64,000 nt of DNA, taken from the NCBI RefSeq assembly GCF_023017165.1, contig NZ_JALKBW010000001.1, positions 3,038,001 through 3,102,000 of the forward strand, read 5' to 3'. Of the stretch, positions 8,175 through 14,830 are shown one piece after another. The translations under genes were made by a program, and so were the position numbers. Positions within the stretch are counted from its first letter, which is position 1; the number at the start of each line of letters is the position of its first letter. Below the pieces are notes generated by a model that saw only the letters and a program-made list of their open reading frames with translations, made no database searches and was not told the DNA's origin. Source of the DNA: Gordonia alkaliphila. Its GTDB lineage: Bacteria > Actinomycetota > Actinomycetes > Mycobacteriales > Mycobacteriaceae.

Positions 8175-8738
8175 TCAGGGCGTGCGGGTCATCACGTAGT
8201 CGTGCTCGACGGTGCCGTTCAGATCGAAGGTGCGGGGCCCGGCGACGGTGAAGCCCATCTTCCGATAGTAGCGCTGTGCGCGCTCGTTGCCGCGGTTCAC
8301 GCCCAGCCACACTCGTGTGGAGCCGTGCTGTCGTGCCGCGGCCAGGGCCGCGTCCATGAGTAGGTGGGCGGGCTGCCCGCTGGCTTGCGTGCCGTGGTGG
8401 TCGGGGACCACGTACATCTTGGAGATCTCGGTGATCTGCGCGCCGGGCACCACGGCCCGGACGTCGTCGGCCTCCGGCGGGCGGTGCAGCAGCAGGGTGT
8501 AGCCGATCACCGGGCCGTCGGGGCCGGCCTGCGCCACGATCACGTCGACGTCGTCGGCGGCGATCCACTCCGAGAACCGTTGCGGGTTAAGGGCTTTCGC
8601 GATGTGCACGGCGATGTTCTCGGCGGTGATGTGCGGCGGGCAGGCCAGCGGGAACGTCGCCGCGGCCACCGCCGCGATCTCGTCGGCCAACGCCGGATCG
8701 GTGACGGTGGTGATGACCGGAGCGGCGTCGTGGTGCAT
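8175..8738 (-). CDS. GNAT-family N-acetyltransferase
   Basis: A 187-residue acetyltransferase of the GNAT fold. The region around 105-125 (AQITEISKMYVVPDHHGTQASGQPAHLLM) carries the expected acetyl-CoA-binding pattern strand-loop-helix, with QASGQP standing in for the common Q/RxxGxG. WLGVNRGNERAQRYYRKMGF is the classic motif B end, and the protein closes with a beta strand (EHDYVMTRTP). The substrate is unknown. The position matches mycobacterial Rv2669. It is convergent with zapE over a 31-base gap and sits 49 bp downstream of the lipase-like gene on the same strand, so the two may be co-transcribed. Confidence 0.85.
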   Translation of the reverse strand: MHHDAAPVITTVTDPALADEIAAVAAATFPLACPPHITAENIAVHIAKALNPQRFSEWIAADDVDVIVAQAGPDGPVIGYTLLLHRPPEADDVRAVVPGAQITEISKMYVVPDHHGTQASGQPAHLLMDAALAAARQHGSTRVWLGVNRGNERAQRYYRKMGFTVAGPRTFDLNGTVEHDYVMTRTP

Positions 8739-8787
8739 GGCTCCATTCTGGCCGAGCTGTCAGTGCGGAAGGCCTCGGGGTCCGTCG

Positions 8788-10023
8788 TCAGTCGCGGTCG
8801 ATCCAGGAGATGAGCTGGTGGGCCACCTGGGGGTCGTTCAGCAGGGTCATGTGGTGCGCGCCGGCGCGGTGGAAGCCGTGGGCCGGGTCGAAGCCGAGGT
8901 TGCGGGTGCGGTTGCGCCCACTGGCGCTGTGGTGCAGGACCAGACCGTCGCCGAGCGACCGGCTGAGGGGGTTGCGGGGGTTGCGCGCCAGGGTTGCCCA
9001 GACGAAGTAGTGGTCCGCGCCCGGGAGGAGCGGGACGTCGGCGGCCACCGCGGCGGCGAGGCTGTCCGGATCTCTGTCGAGCCAGTCGTCGTCGAGCAAC
9101 GATCCCGCCCGCAGATCGCGGATTCCGGCGGAACGACGACGCAGCAGCCGACCGAGGGCGTCGGTCTCCGGCTGCGTCGTCAGGGCGGCGCTCGCGTGGT
9201 GCGCCAGTTGCTCCAGCGGGGCGCCCAGGTGCGGTGTGCCGAGGCTGATGGACGTGCGAACCCGGTCCGGCCACAGATGGCCGGCCTGGCGCCCGTGGTG
9301 GGCGGCGCTGCGGGCCACCAGTCCGCCCATCGAATGGCCGAGGAGGGTGAGGTCGTCGACGTCGACGGGCCAGAAGCGGACGAGGTCGTCGAGCAGTTCG
9401 GCGAGATCGTGGCCGTTGGTCGAGATGCGGCGGCCGGTGTTGTAGCGGATGAAGACGTTGGTGACGCCGCGGTTGGTCAGGTGCAGTTCGTACGGTGCGC
9501 TCGTGCGCTGACCGAGTCGCCACGCGTGCTCGGTTTCCACCAAACCGTGCAGATAGACGGCGATCCGGCGGGTTGCGCGGGGGAAGGCTTGTGCCAGGCC
9601 CGCGGCGTCCGGGGTCACCGCCCGGCCGGCGACGCGGACCGAGAGGTTGTTCGCGGCCAACGTCGATTGCTTGGCGTCGAGCTCGTCCCCGATGAGGCCG
9701 TGGACCACGCCGATGATCCCGGCGCCGCGGGTGGTGGTCGAGGGCGGTGTGGACAGGGGGAGGTCGGCCCACCGGCCGCCGAGCTGGGCGGCGGTGGTCA
9801 CGGTGGCGTCGATGGTGCGGTAGATCCCGTCGGTGATCGGGTCGTGCACGCGCTGGATGCGGGTCGCCGTAGGCCCGACGCCGCGGCGGACGGCGGCGAA
9901 TACGCGATCGGAGATGGCCCGGTGCGTTCGGTGCACCCCGGCGGCGGCCTGGGCGGCCTCGGTGAGGCCGAGCTCGGTGAGAGCGCCGACTTCTGCGCGG
10001 CGTTGCTCGGTGGCGTCGATCAT
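8788..10023 (-). CDS. Alpha/beta-hydrolase, lipase/esterase-like
   Basis: A 411-residue hydrolase. The first 150 residues are helical and Ala/Arg-rich without a clear signal peptide; the catalytic domain starts near RRIAVYLHGLVET (153-165), which is the oxyanion-hole strand. The nucleophile elbow is LGHSMGG with Ser231, and SLGTPHLGAPLEQL is a signature of PGAP1/lipase-like enzymes. HHMTLLNDPQVAHQL near the C-terminus supplies a likely catalytic His. Substrate unknown, perhaps lipid esters. The ATG at 10023 is preferred to the upstream in-frame GTG at 10047, because the sequence before it is not conserved-looking. Its promoter would lie next to the tRNA terminator at 10077-10099. Confidence 0.8.
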   Translation of the reverse strand: MIDATEQRRAEVGALTELGLTEAAQAAAGVHRTHRAISDRVFAAVRRGVGPTATRIQRVHDPITDGIYRTIDATVTTAAQLGGRWADLPLSTPPSTTTRGAGIIGVVHGLIGDELDAKQSTLAANNLSVRVAGRAVTPDAAGLAQAFPRATRRIAVYLHGLVETEHAWRLGQRTSAPYELHLTNRGVTNVFIRYNTGRRISTNGHDLAELLDDLVRFWPVDVDDLTLLGHSMGGLVARSAAHHGRQAGHLWPDRVRTSISLGTPHLGAPLEQLAHHASAALTTQPETDALGRLLRRRSAGIRDLRAGSLLDDDWLDRDPDSLAAAVAADVPLLPGADHYFVWATLARNPRNPLSRSLGDGLVLHHSASGRNRTRNLGFDPAHGFHRAGAHHMTLLNDPQVAHQLISWIDRD

Positions 10024-10076
10024 GAATCTCAGTGTACGCCTGTGCACTGATTGCTGATTTGGGGAGCGACGACGAA

Positions 10077-10099
10077 GGCCCGGACGGATGTCCGGGCCC
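10077..10099 (-). terminator. Hairpin downstream of tRNA cluster 1
   Basis: An inverted repeat with arms GGCCCGGAC and GTCCGGGCC around a GGAT loop lies seven bases past the 3' end of tRNA-Val on the minus strand. No run of T follows, only TTCGTC, so it is a T-poor hairpin terminator of the kind common in high-GC actinobacteria. Confidence 0.6.
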
Positions 10100-10105
10100 T
10101 CGTTC

Positions 10106-10180
10106 TGGTGCGCAATACTGGGATTGAACCAGTGACCTCTTCCGTGTCAGGGAAGCGCTCTCCCACTGAGCTAATCGCGC
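10106..10180 (-). tRNA. tRNA-Val(GAC), copy 1
   Basis: A complete cloverleaf: acceptor GCGCGAT pairs with ATTGCGC, the D arm reads AGCTCAGTGGGAGAGC, the anticodon loop is CTGACAC with GAC, and the T arm contains GGTTCAATCC. The 3' CCA is encoded in the DNA. It is the last gene of the minus-strand Gly-Cys-Val cluster. All 75 bases are identical to the copy at 12173-12247. Confidence 0.96.
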
Positions 10181-10221
10181 GGGATCTGTGCAGTTGTGCT
10201 GAGGCAGATTCTACTGCTTAG

Positions 10222-10295
10222 TGGAGGTGGCGACGGGAATCGAACCCGTGTGCACGGCTTTGCAGGCCGTTGCCTCACCACTCGGCCACGCCACC
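10222..10295 (-). tRNA. tRNA-Cys(GCA), copy 1
   Basis: Acceptor GGTGGCG pairs with CGCCACC, followed by an encoded TCCA end. The anticodon loop is CTGCAAA with GCA and the T loop is TTCGATT. It differs from the copy at 12273-12346 at exactly two positions that pair with each other in the acceptor stem (G-C here, A-T there). It is the middle gene of the cluster. Confidence 0.96.
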
Positions 10296-10345
10296 AAGCG
10301 CGAGAAAGGATTGCTCGATCCTCGCTGCGAAGAAATCTCGCTCCG

Positions 10346-10418
10346 AGCGGATGACGGGATTCGAACCCGCGACCCTCACCTTGGCAAGGTGATGCGCTAC
10401 CAGCTGCGCCACATCCGC
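10346..10418 (-). tRNA. tRNA-Gly(GCC), copy 1
   Basis: Acceptor GCGGATG pairs with CATCCGC, the D arm reads GCGCAGCTGGTAGCGC, the anticodon loop is TTGCCAA with GCC, and the discriminator is T. The CCA end is not encoded, unlike in its two neighbours. It is the first gene of the minus-strand cluster and is identical over 73 bases to the copy at 12402-12474. Confidence 0.96.
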
Positions 10419-10466
10419 ATGTCGGTGAACGGTCTTGTGAACCTTGTTGCTCACCGGCGAGAACAA

Positions 10467-10496
10467 ACACTAGCGGGGTGATGTCCGCAAAAGCAA
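10467..10496 (-). promoter_or_regulatory. Likely promoter of tRNA cluster 1
   Basis: On the minus strand a -35-like TTGCTT (10491-10496) and a -10-like TAGTGT (10467-10472) are separated by 18 bases, about 50 bp upstream of tRNA-Gly. The leader after it shares words such as GTGAGCA and TTCAC with the leader of cluster 2, so the promoter region was probably copied with the genes. Confidence 0.45.
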
Positions 10497-10688
10497 ACCG
10501 GGGTTCGGTGGCGTGAGTTCAATCTCTCTGAACTGGGAAAAGTTTGCCGGAAGGGTCGGAGGCCGGCCGGGATCGCCGACTCGGCCGCGGGCGCTCAGCT
10601 TGACGGCGGGGACCGAGAGTGGCTGCGATTATGAGCAAAGTCACGCGGCGCCCGGGGGTGGGCGGAGGTTTCGCTGTCATATACGAGG

Positions 10689-10715
10689 CCTCCTTGGTCA
10701 ATATGACCAAGGAGG
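10689..10715. repeat. Perfect 12-bp inverted repeat carrying AAGGAGG on both strands
   Basis: The arms CCTCCTTGGTCA and TGACCAAGGAGG surround a 3-base loop. Each strand thus offers a strong Shine-Dalgarno: on the minus strand it is 8 bases before an ATG that opens a 53-codon frame (10519-10680, MTAKPPPTPGRR...), and on the plus strand 8 bases before a GTG opening a 22-codon frame (10724-10792). Neither product resembles anything I know. It could equally be an operator or a remnant hairpin. The rest of the 471 bp gap (10419-10889) holds the tRNA promoter and a LexA box, and no gene that I can support. Confidence 0.5.
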
Positions 10716-10791
10716 GCCCGCCGGTGACAGTGAACTGGGCCGTCGGGGTCTCGGATCCCAGATTGTCGTACGTCGGCGGTACCTTCTTCTA

Positions 10792-10807
10792 ACGAACTGA
10801 TGTTCGA
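10792..10807 (+). promoter_or_regulatory. LexA box upstream of the DUF222-HNH remnant
   Basis: ACGAAC-TGAT-GTTCGA matches the mycobacterial SOS operator TCGAAC-N4-GTTCGA at 11 of 12 fixed positions. It lies 83 bases before the ATG of the decayed DUF222-HNH gene and faces that gene. Control by LexA is inferred from the motif alone. Confidence 0.65.
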
Positions 10808-10889
10808 TGTGTTGAGTGGTCGCTTCTTCACGAGAGACGTGACTCGACCAGCGCAAACGCTGTCTTCTCGCTACCCGGAGAGGTCCGAT

Positions 10890-11868
10890 ATGGACGCAGC
10901 AATACTGACCGATTTCACCGATCTGTTGTCGGACGACCTGGCCGTCGGTGTCGCTACCGGCACCGAATCGGCGGGCGGCCTCGCACATTTCTTGGCCCAT
11001 CTGCGGGCGGTGACCGACGACCGGGAACTCTTGGCGCTCGCCGCCGCGTTCTTGCGCCTGCGGAACGTGGTCGACCACGGTCTGGCTGCGGTGTGTGCGG
11101 GGATCGAGGCCGTGGGGCTGCCCGCTCGGAAGCACGTGCGGTCGGCGGCGGCGATCCTGACCGAACTCGATGCGGCGCCCGCGGTGGCGTATCGGGCCGT
11201 CCGCCTGGGGAAGGCGATGGCGGACGAGGGCGCGGGGCCGGTGACGCGCGGCATGCGGGATGGTGCGCTGTCGGCGGAGAAGGCCGATGCGGTGGTGACC
11301 GGACTGACGCACGTCACCGATCGCGTGGATCTGTGAGCCGGATGGCTCCGAGGATAAGCGGTCGGCGAAGCGGCGGCGAGCTGACGCCATGACGCAGGTG
11401 GTTCGGACCTATCTGTCGCATTCGGAGCGGCCGGAGTCCGGGGGTGTGTTGCCACACGTGACGTTGTCGGTGCCTGCCGCGGTGATCGTGAACGGGCAAC
11501 CGATCGATTCGGCGGCGGGTGTCGGGCCGTGTCGGGTGGTGCGGATTCCGTTCTCCGACGTGGAGGCGCAGGTGCCGTGGCTCGGTTTCGCCGGGCCGAT
11601 CTCGGCGCGGACGGCGGAGTTGATCATGTGTGTAGCCCACCATGCGGAGCATTGGAAGCACGGTGGCCAGGCCTGTTTGGACAACGGTGTGCTGCTGTGC
11701 CGCCGTCATCACATGCTGATTCATCAGAGCGGGTGGGAGGTGTTCATCGGGCACGACCGGCACCCGTGGTTCGTCCCGCCCGCGGATCTGGAGCATCCGA
11801 AGCGGCGGCGAGAGGCGATCCCATCGAATGCGCGGCGCACGTTGACGTTGTTGCCCGGCGCTGCCTGA
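10890..11868 (+). pseudogene. Decayed DUF222-HNH endonuclease gene (13E12-type) with two deletions
   Basis: The first part (10890-11336, 148 codons, GAGAGG ribosome site) reads as the N-terminal half of a DUF222 protein. Its frame ends at a TGA, and the family sequence resumes in another frame with DGSEDKRSAKRRRADAM at 11341, then PHVTLSVP and LGFAGPIS. Central residues between these points are missing. A second, in-frame loss lies near 11632, where ELIMC runs straight into AHHAEHW: the CxxC-containing first half of the HNH domain is gone, while LCRRHHMLIH remains. About 326 codons are left of a family usually of 400-500. The gene cannot make a normal nuclease. It lies between the two tRNA clusters and still has a LexA box. 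Confidence 0.82.
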
Positions 11869-12125
11869 CCGCGGCCGGTGCCGACGCGCGCTACGAACGA
11901 GAAGACCCTGTCCGCCCACGAGACTCGTCGCAGGCAAGATCAGTCTGCTGATCGGCGAGGTTGCTGTATCTGAACCACCTGTATGACGTGTCGGAGGCCG
12001 AGCTTCTGACGCGATGCGTTGTTTGAGAAGTCCATAGCGAAGAAGGAGCCCGCGCCGCAGGATCGCCATGGGAAGGCGGCGGCGTGGGCTCGGCCGGCCG
12101 TCGATGTCCAGTGACATCGAGGCCC
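11869..12125. other. Gap between DUF222-HNH remnant and tRNA cluster 2
   Basis: Together with the terminator that follows, this makes a 304 bp stretch without a gene. I see no frame with a ribosome site, no transposase remnant and no terminal repeats that would mark a mobile element. A weakly purine-rich AAGAAGGAG near 12040 has no start codon at a useful distance. Confidence 0.5.
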
Positions 12126-12165
12126 GGAAAGCAAAATCGAGGTCCGGCGGGTGCCGGACCTCGAT
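12126..12165 (-). terminator. Rho-independent terminator of tRNA cluster 2
   Basis: Perfect 13-bp arms ATCGAGGTCCGGC (12136-12148) and GCCGGACCTCGAT (12153-12165) with a 4-base loop. On the minus strand the stem is followed by TTTTGCTTT, so it terminates the tRNA transcript eight bases after the encoded CCA of tRNA-Val. Its sequence is unrelated to the terminator of cluster 1. Confidence 0.82.
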
Positions 12166-12172
12166 CTCGAAG

Positions 12173-12247
12173 TGGTGCGCAATACTGGGATTGAACCAGT
12201 GACCTCTTCCGTGTCAGGGAAGCGCTCTCCCACTGAGCTAATCGCGC
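12173..12247 (-). tRNA. tRNA-Val(GAC), copy 2
   Basis: All 75 bases, including the encoded CCA, are identical to the gene at 10106-10180, which lies 2067 bases away in the same orientation. The anticodon is GAC. The flanking spacers have diverged, so identity is confined to the gene itself. Confidence 0.96.
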
Positions 12248-12272
12248 GGGATTGATGAAGTTGTCCTCCAGT

Positions 12273-12346
12273 TGGAGGTGACGACGGGAATCGAACCCGT
12301 GTGCACGGCTTTGCAGGCCGTTGCCTCACCACTCGGCCACGTCACC
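12273..12346 (-). tRNA. tRNA-Cys(GCA), copy 2
   Basis: Cloverleaf with GCA anticodon and encoded TCCA end. The acceptor reads GGTGACG paired with CGTCACC; relative to copy 1 a G-C pair became A-T by two matching changes, which keeps the stem intact. The 25-base spacer to tRNA-Val is shorter than the 41-base spacer in cluster 1. Confidence 0.96.
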
Positions 12347-12401
12347 ACGGTTCTTTCACCGTACGGGCACGATCTCGCAGAGCGAGACGTGCTCGCTGTC
12401 G

Positions 12402-12474
12402 AGCGGATGACGGGATTCGAACCCGCGACCCTCACCTTGGCAAGGTGATGCGCTACCAGCTGCGCCACATCCGC
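12402..12474 (-). tRNA. tRNA-Gly(GCC), copy 2
   Basis: Identical over 73 bases to the gene at 10346-10418, with anticodon GCC and no encoded CCA. It heads cluster 2 on the minus strand, separated from tRNA-Cys by 55 bases (50 in cluster 1) of unrelated sequence. Confidence 0.96.
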
Positions 12475-12522
12475 ACGCTGGTGAACTTCGTCTTGTGGAC
12501 TGCTGCTCACCAACGGAACAGA

Positions 12523-12552
12523 ACATTAATCACCCCACCGTCGGTTACACAA
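12523..12552 (-). promoter_or_regulatory. Likely promoter of tRNA cluster 2
   Basis: On the minus strand TTGTGT (-35-like, 12547-12552) and TAATGT (-10-like, 12523-12528) are 18 bases apart, the same spacing as the promoter of cluster 1. It drives the Gly-Cys-Val cluster independently. A 10-bp palindrome ACATGCATGT lies upstream at 12572-12581, with no known meaning. Confidence 0.5.
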
Positions 12553-12668
12553 ATCGGGAGGTCAGCGACTTACATGCATGTGTTTTTGCAGCGTGATCGC
12601 CGATCGACGGCCGAATGGCCGCGACACCGCTGCGAAATAGACCCGCAAGCCGGGCGTCAGCACGGGAT

Positions 12669-12697
12669 TTGGCGGCCGGTGGATCGGTGTGTAATCT
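12669..12697 (+). promoter_or_regulatory. Likely promoter of tRNA-Val(CAC)
   Basis: TTGGCG (12669-12674) and TAATCT (12692-12697) with a 17-base spacer lie about 40 bp upstream of the plus-strand tRNA-Val gene. The remainder of the 264 bp between tRNA-Gly copy 2 and this tRNA shows no gene. Confidence 0.5.
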
Positions 12698-12738
12698 CGT
12701 TCCTCGTGTGAAGGAGTCAAACCCGGAACACGCAACAC

Positions 12739-12810
12739 GGTCCCGTGGCTCAGTGGAAGAGCGTCCCGTTCACACCGGGAAGGTCGCTGGTTCGATCCCA
12801 GCCGGGACCA
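12739..12810 (+). tRNA. tRNA-Val(CAC)
   Basis: Acceptor GGTCCCG pairs with CGGGACC, the D arm reads GCTCAGTGGAAGAGC, the anticodon loop TTCACAC contains CAC, and the T arm is GCTGG-TTCGATC-CCAGC. The discriminator is A and the CCA is not encoded (CCG follows). It reads GUG codons and is transcribed opposite to the neighbouring tRNA clusters. Confidence 0.95.
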
Positions 12811-12817
12811 CCGTGCA

Positions 12818-12853
12818 CAGCCCCTTCGCAACTCGCTTGCGGAGGGGCTGTTT
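12818..12853 (+). terminator. Terminator of tRNA-Val(CAC)
   Basis: CAGCCCCTTCGCA and TGCGGAGGGGCTG form a near-perfect stem (one mismatched pair) followed by TTTCGTT. It starts eight bases past the tRNA end. Confidence 0.8.
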
Positions 12854-12977
12854 CGTTGTCGGCTCAACGATGGATTCTCGAAGCGAAGTGCGGACGGTTT
12901 TGGGGGCTTCGGGCCGAATGGCGACGGCGGGCTTTCCGGTGTAGTCGGGCTCCACGAGAAGGATTGCAGGGGAGTCG

Positions 12978-13387
12978 ATGAGCGCAGAGTCGCCACCGGG
13001 CGCAGAGCCGTTGGCAGAGCCTCGTCGTCGATCCCATTCGCGTCGGTTGCGGATCAAGATCCGGTTCCGCCAGGAGCGCTACAAGATGCGCCTGAATCCG
13101 CACTGGAACCGCGCCTATCGTGCGGGGGTCGGGGCGGTCGGCACCCTGATGATCCTGTGCGGCGCCCTCCTGGTGCCGCTGCCGACGCCGGGCTTCGGCT
13201 GGATCCTGATCTTCCTGGGCGTGGCCGTCCTGTCGTCGGAATTCGTCTGGGCACAGCGGCTCAGCCACTGGGTGCGCCGCGGATACGACTGGGTACGCCA
13301 CCACTGTGGCTGTTCGGAATCATCGGCACCGCCGCGTCGTGGTTCGGCGTCGATCAACACTGGCTGCGCGGGCCGATCATGGGATGA
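12978..13387 (+). CDS. TIGR02611-like small membrane protein with an apparent frameshift
   Basis: The product begins with a basic tail (RRRSHSRRLRIKIRFRQ), then RLNPHWNRAYRAGVGAVG and a hydrophobic hairpin VPLPTPGFGWILIFLGVAVLSSEF, the signature of the TIGR02611/PGPGW membrane family. The frame from the ATG at 12978 (AGGGGAG ribosome site) loses sense after WVRHH near 13303 and would run to 13724, 270 bases into the next gene. In the neighbouring frame the sequence continues LWLFGIIGTAASWFGVDQHW and stops at 13387. Adding one C near 13304 joins the two into a 136-residue protein. Either the gene carries a real deletion or the sequence has lost a base. Function unknown. Confidence 0.65.
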
Positions 13388-13453
13388 CGCGCCCGCGGCC
13401 GGACTGCGGCGCGCCCCGCGGGGTGTCGCGGGATTCGGGCGTATCCTCGGCTG

Positions 13454-14773
13454 GTGCACGACGATCCGGGCGCACCCCGCCCGCTCCGCTCTATCGCCAC
13501 CCCGGTGGTGGTGGTCGCGTGCGTGCTCGCCCTCGTGGCCGTTGCCTGGCACCTCTGGTACCTCCCGCTCACCGAACCCGGCTACGGGCTGTTCACCAAC
13601 GGGGTCGACACCAAGGTCTACCGCGGTGGCGCGCTCGCCGTCTTGCACGACACCCCGCTGTACAGCGAGCCGGTCTATAAGGTCTGGCAGTTCACCTATC
13701 CGCCGTTCGCCGCGCTGGTGCTGAGCCCGCTGGGTCTGCTCGGACCGTACGAGGCGTTCCGGCTGATGAACGCCGTGAACGTGCTCTGCCTGCTGCTGCT
13801 GATCTTCCTCACGCTGCGCGCACTGCGGTTCCGCCGCGACGGCCGCTTCTGGCTCACGCTGGTGGCGCTCACGGTGGCGGCCACCCTGCTCGAACCGGTG
13901 CGCACCACCATCTGGAACGGCCAGATCAACCTGGTCCTGGCGGTGCTCGTGGTCGGCTGCCTCACCCTGCCGCTCGGTCGCTGGCGGGGGATCGGCGTCG
14001 GACTGGCGGCCGGCATCAAGCTGACGCCGCTGTTCTTCGCCGGCTATCTCCTGGTCACCAAGCAGTGGCGTGCGTTGGTCACCGCGCTGGTCGTTTTCGC
14101 CCTGACGGTCGCGCTCGGCTTCGTCGTCCTCCGCGGACAGGCCGCCGAGTTCTGGACCGGGATCGGTCAGGACACCTCCCGGATCGGTCCGCTCGACGCG
14201 GTGGCCAATCAGTCGTTCAACGGCTTCTTCGCCCGGATGAGCACCGTCGGCGTCTGGCACGCGCCCACCTGGCTGTGGCTGCCGGTCGGCGTGGTGCTCG
14301 CCGTGCTCGGTCTCTACGTCGCCTGGCGGGCGTACCGGGCCGGTGCCGAGATGCTGGCGATCACGCTGACCGGCCTCACCTCCTGCGCGGTCTCGCCGTT
14401 CTCCTGGGGACATCATTGGATCTGGCTGGTGCCGCTGCTGATCCTCGCGCTGGTGCAGGCGACCGACGCCGCGCGCAGCGACCGCCCGTGGACGTGGCTG
14501 TGGTGGCTGGCGCCGACGGCGGTGGCCGCGATCGGCTACACCTGGCGGGTCCGCGTGCTCGAAGACGGCGTGGAGCGCTGGCGCTTCGGCAGCTACCGGC
14601 TCTTCTGGTCGCCGGGCGGCAGCGGATGGGACACGGCCGTCGCCGTGATCGGTGCCGGCGCCTACCTTTGGGTGTTTCTCGCGACGTTGGTTGTCACGCT
14701 GTGGTGGACGGCCCGTGTCGACCCGATACGATTCAAGCCGAACGACGTCGCCGCGCCGGTGGCGTCGTCCTGA
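13454..14773 (+). CDS. GT87 polyprenol-phosphate mannosyltransferase-like membrane protein
   Basis: A 439-residue membrane protein (DUF2029/GT87) with about ten to twelve hydrophobic segments. The first periplasmic loop has GVDTKVYRGGALAVL and QFTYPPFAALVLSPLG; later come IWNGQINLVLAVL, AAGIKLTPLFFAGYLL and SPFSWGHHWIWLVPLL, typical of the alpha-1,2-mannosyltransferases of lipomannan and PIM synthesis. The sugar and acceptor cannot be told from sequence. GTG start at 13454 without a strong ribosome site. The gene lies directly upstream of the thrS-pimA operon, whose last genes also serve mannolipid synthesis, so a role in PIM or lipomannan assembly fits. Confidence 0.78.
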   Translation: MHDDPGAPRPLRSIATPVVVVACVLALVAVAWHLWYLPLTEPGYGLFTNGVDTKVYRGGALAVLHDTPLYSEPVYKVWQFTYPPFAALVLSPLGLLGPYEAFRLMNAVNVLCLLLLIFLTLRALRFRRDGRFWLTLVALTVAATLLEPVRTTIWNGQINLVLAVLVVGCLTLPLGRWRGIGVGLAAGIKLTPLFFAGYLLVTKQWRALVTALVVFALTVALGFVVLRGQAAEFWTGIGQDTSRIGPLDAVANQSFNGFFARMSTVGVWHAPTWLWLPVGVVLAVLGLYVAWRAYRAGAEMLAITLTGLTSCAVSPFSWGHHWIWLVPLLILALVQATDAARSDRPWTWLWWLAPTAVAAIGYTWRVRVLEDGVERWRFGSYRLFWSPGGSGWDTAVAVIGAGAYLWVFLATLVVTLWWTARVDPIRFKPNDVAAPVASS

Positions 14774-14781
14774 CCACCCCT

Positions 14782-14802
14782 ATCAGCGCAGAACGCGCTG
14801 AT
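14782..14802 (+). repeat. Short hairpin ahead of thrS
   Basis: ATCAGCGC (14782-14789) and GCGCTGAT (14795-14802) form a perfect 8-bp stem with a 5-base loop. An in-frame ATG at 14801 is buried in the right arm, which argues against its use as the thrS start. No T run follows. Confidence 0.45.
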
Positions 14803-14830
14803 GAGCGCAGAACACCGAGGAGTCCCCGCC

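Noticed and set aside
10106-12474. Prophage or integrative element with the tRNA copies as attachment sites
   Set aside because: Whole tRNA genes plus promoters are duplicated rather than a short 3' end, and there is no integrase, transposase or phage gene in the 2 kb between them.
12978-13724. Single 248-codon reading of the TIGR02611-like gene
   Set aside because: The last 110 codons lose family similarity, become Arg/Pro/Ser-rich and overlap the GT87 gene by 270 bases; a frameshift explains the data better.
14774-14830. T-box or other riboswitch before thrS
   Set aside because: Only 57 bases separate the genes; there is one 8-bp hairpin and no T-box sequence or terminator.
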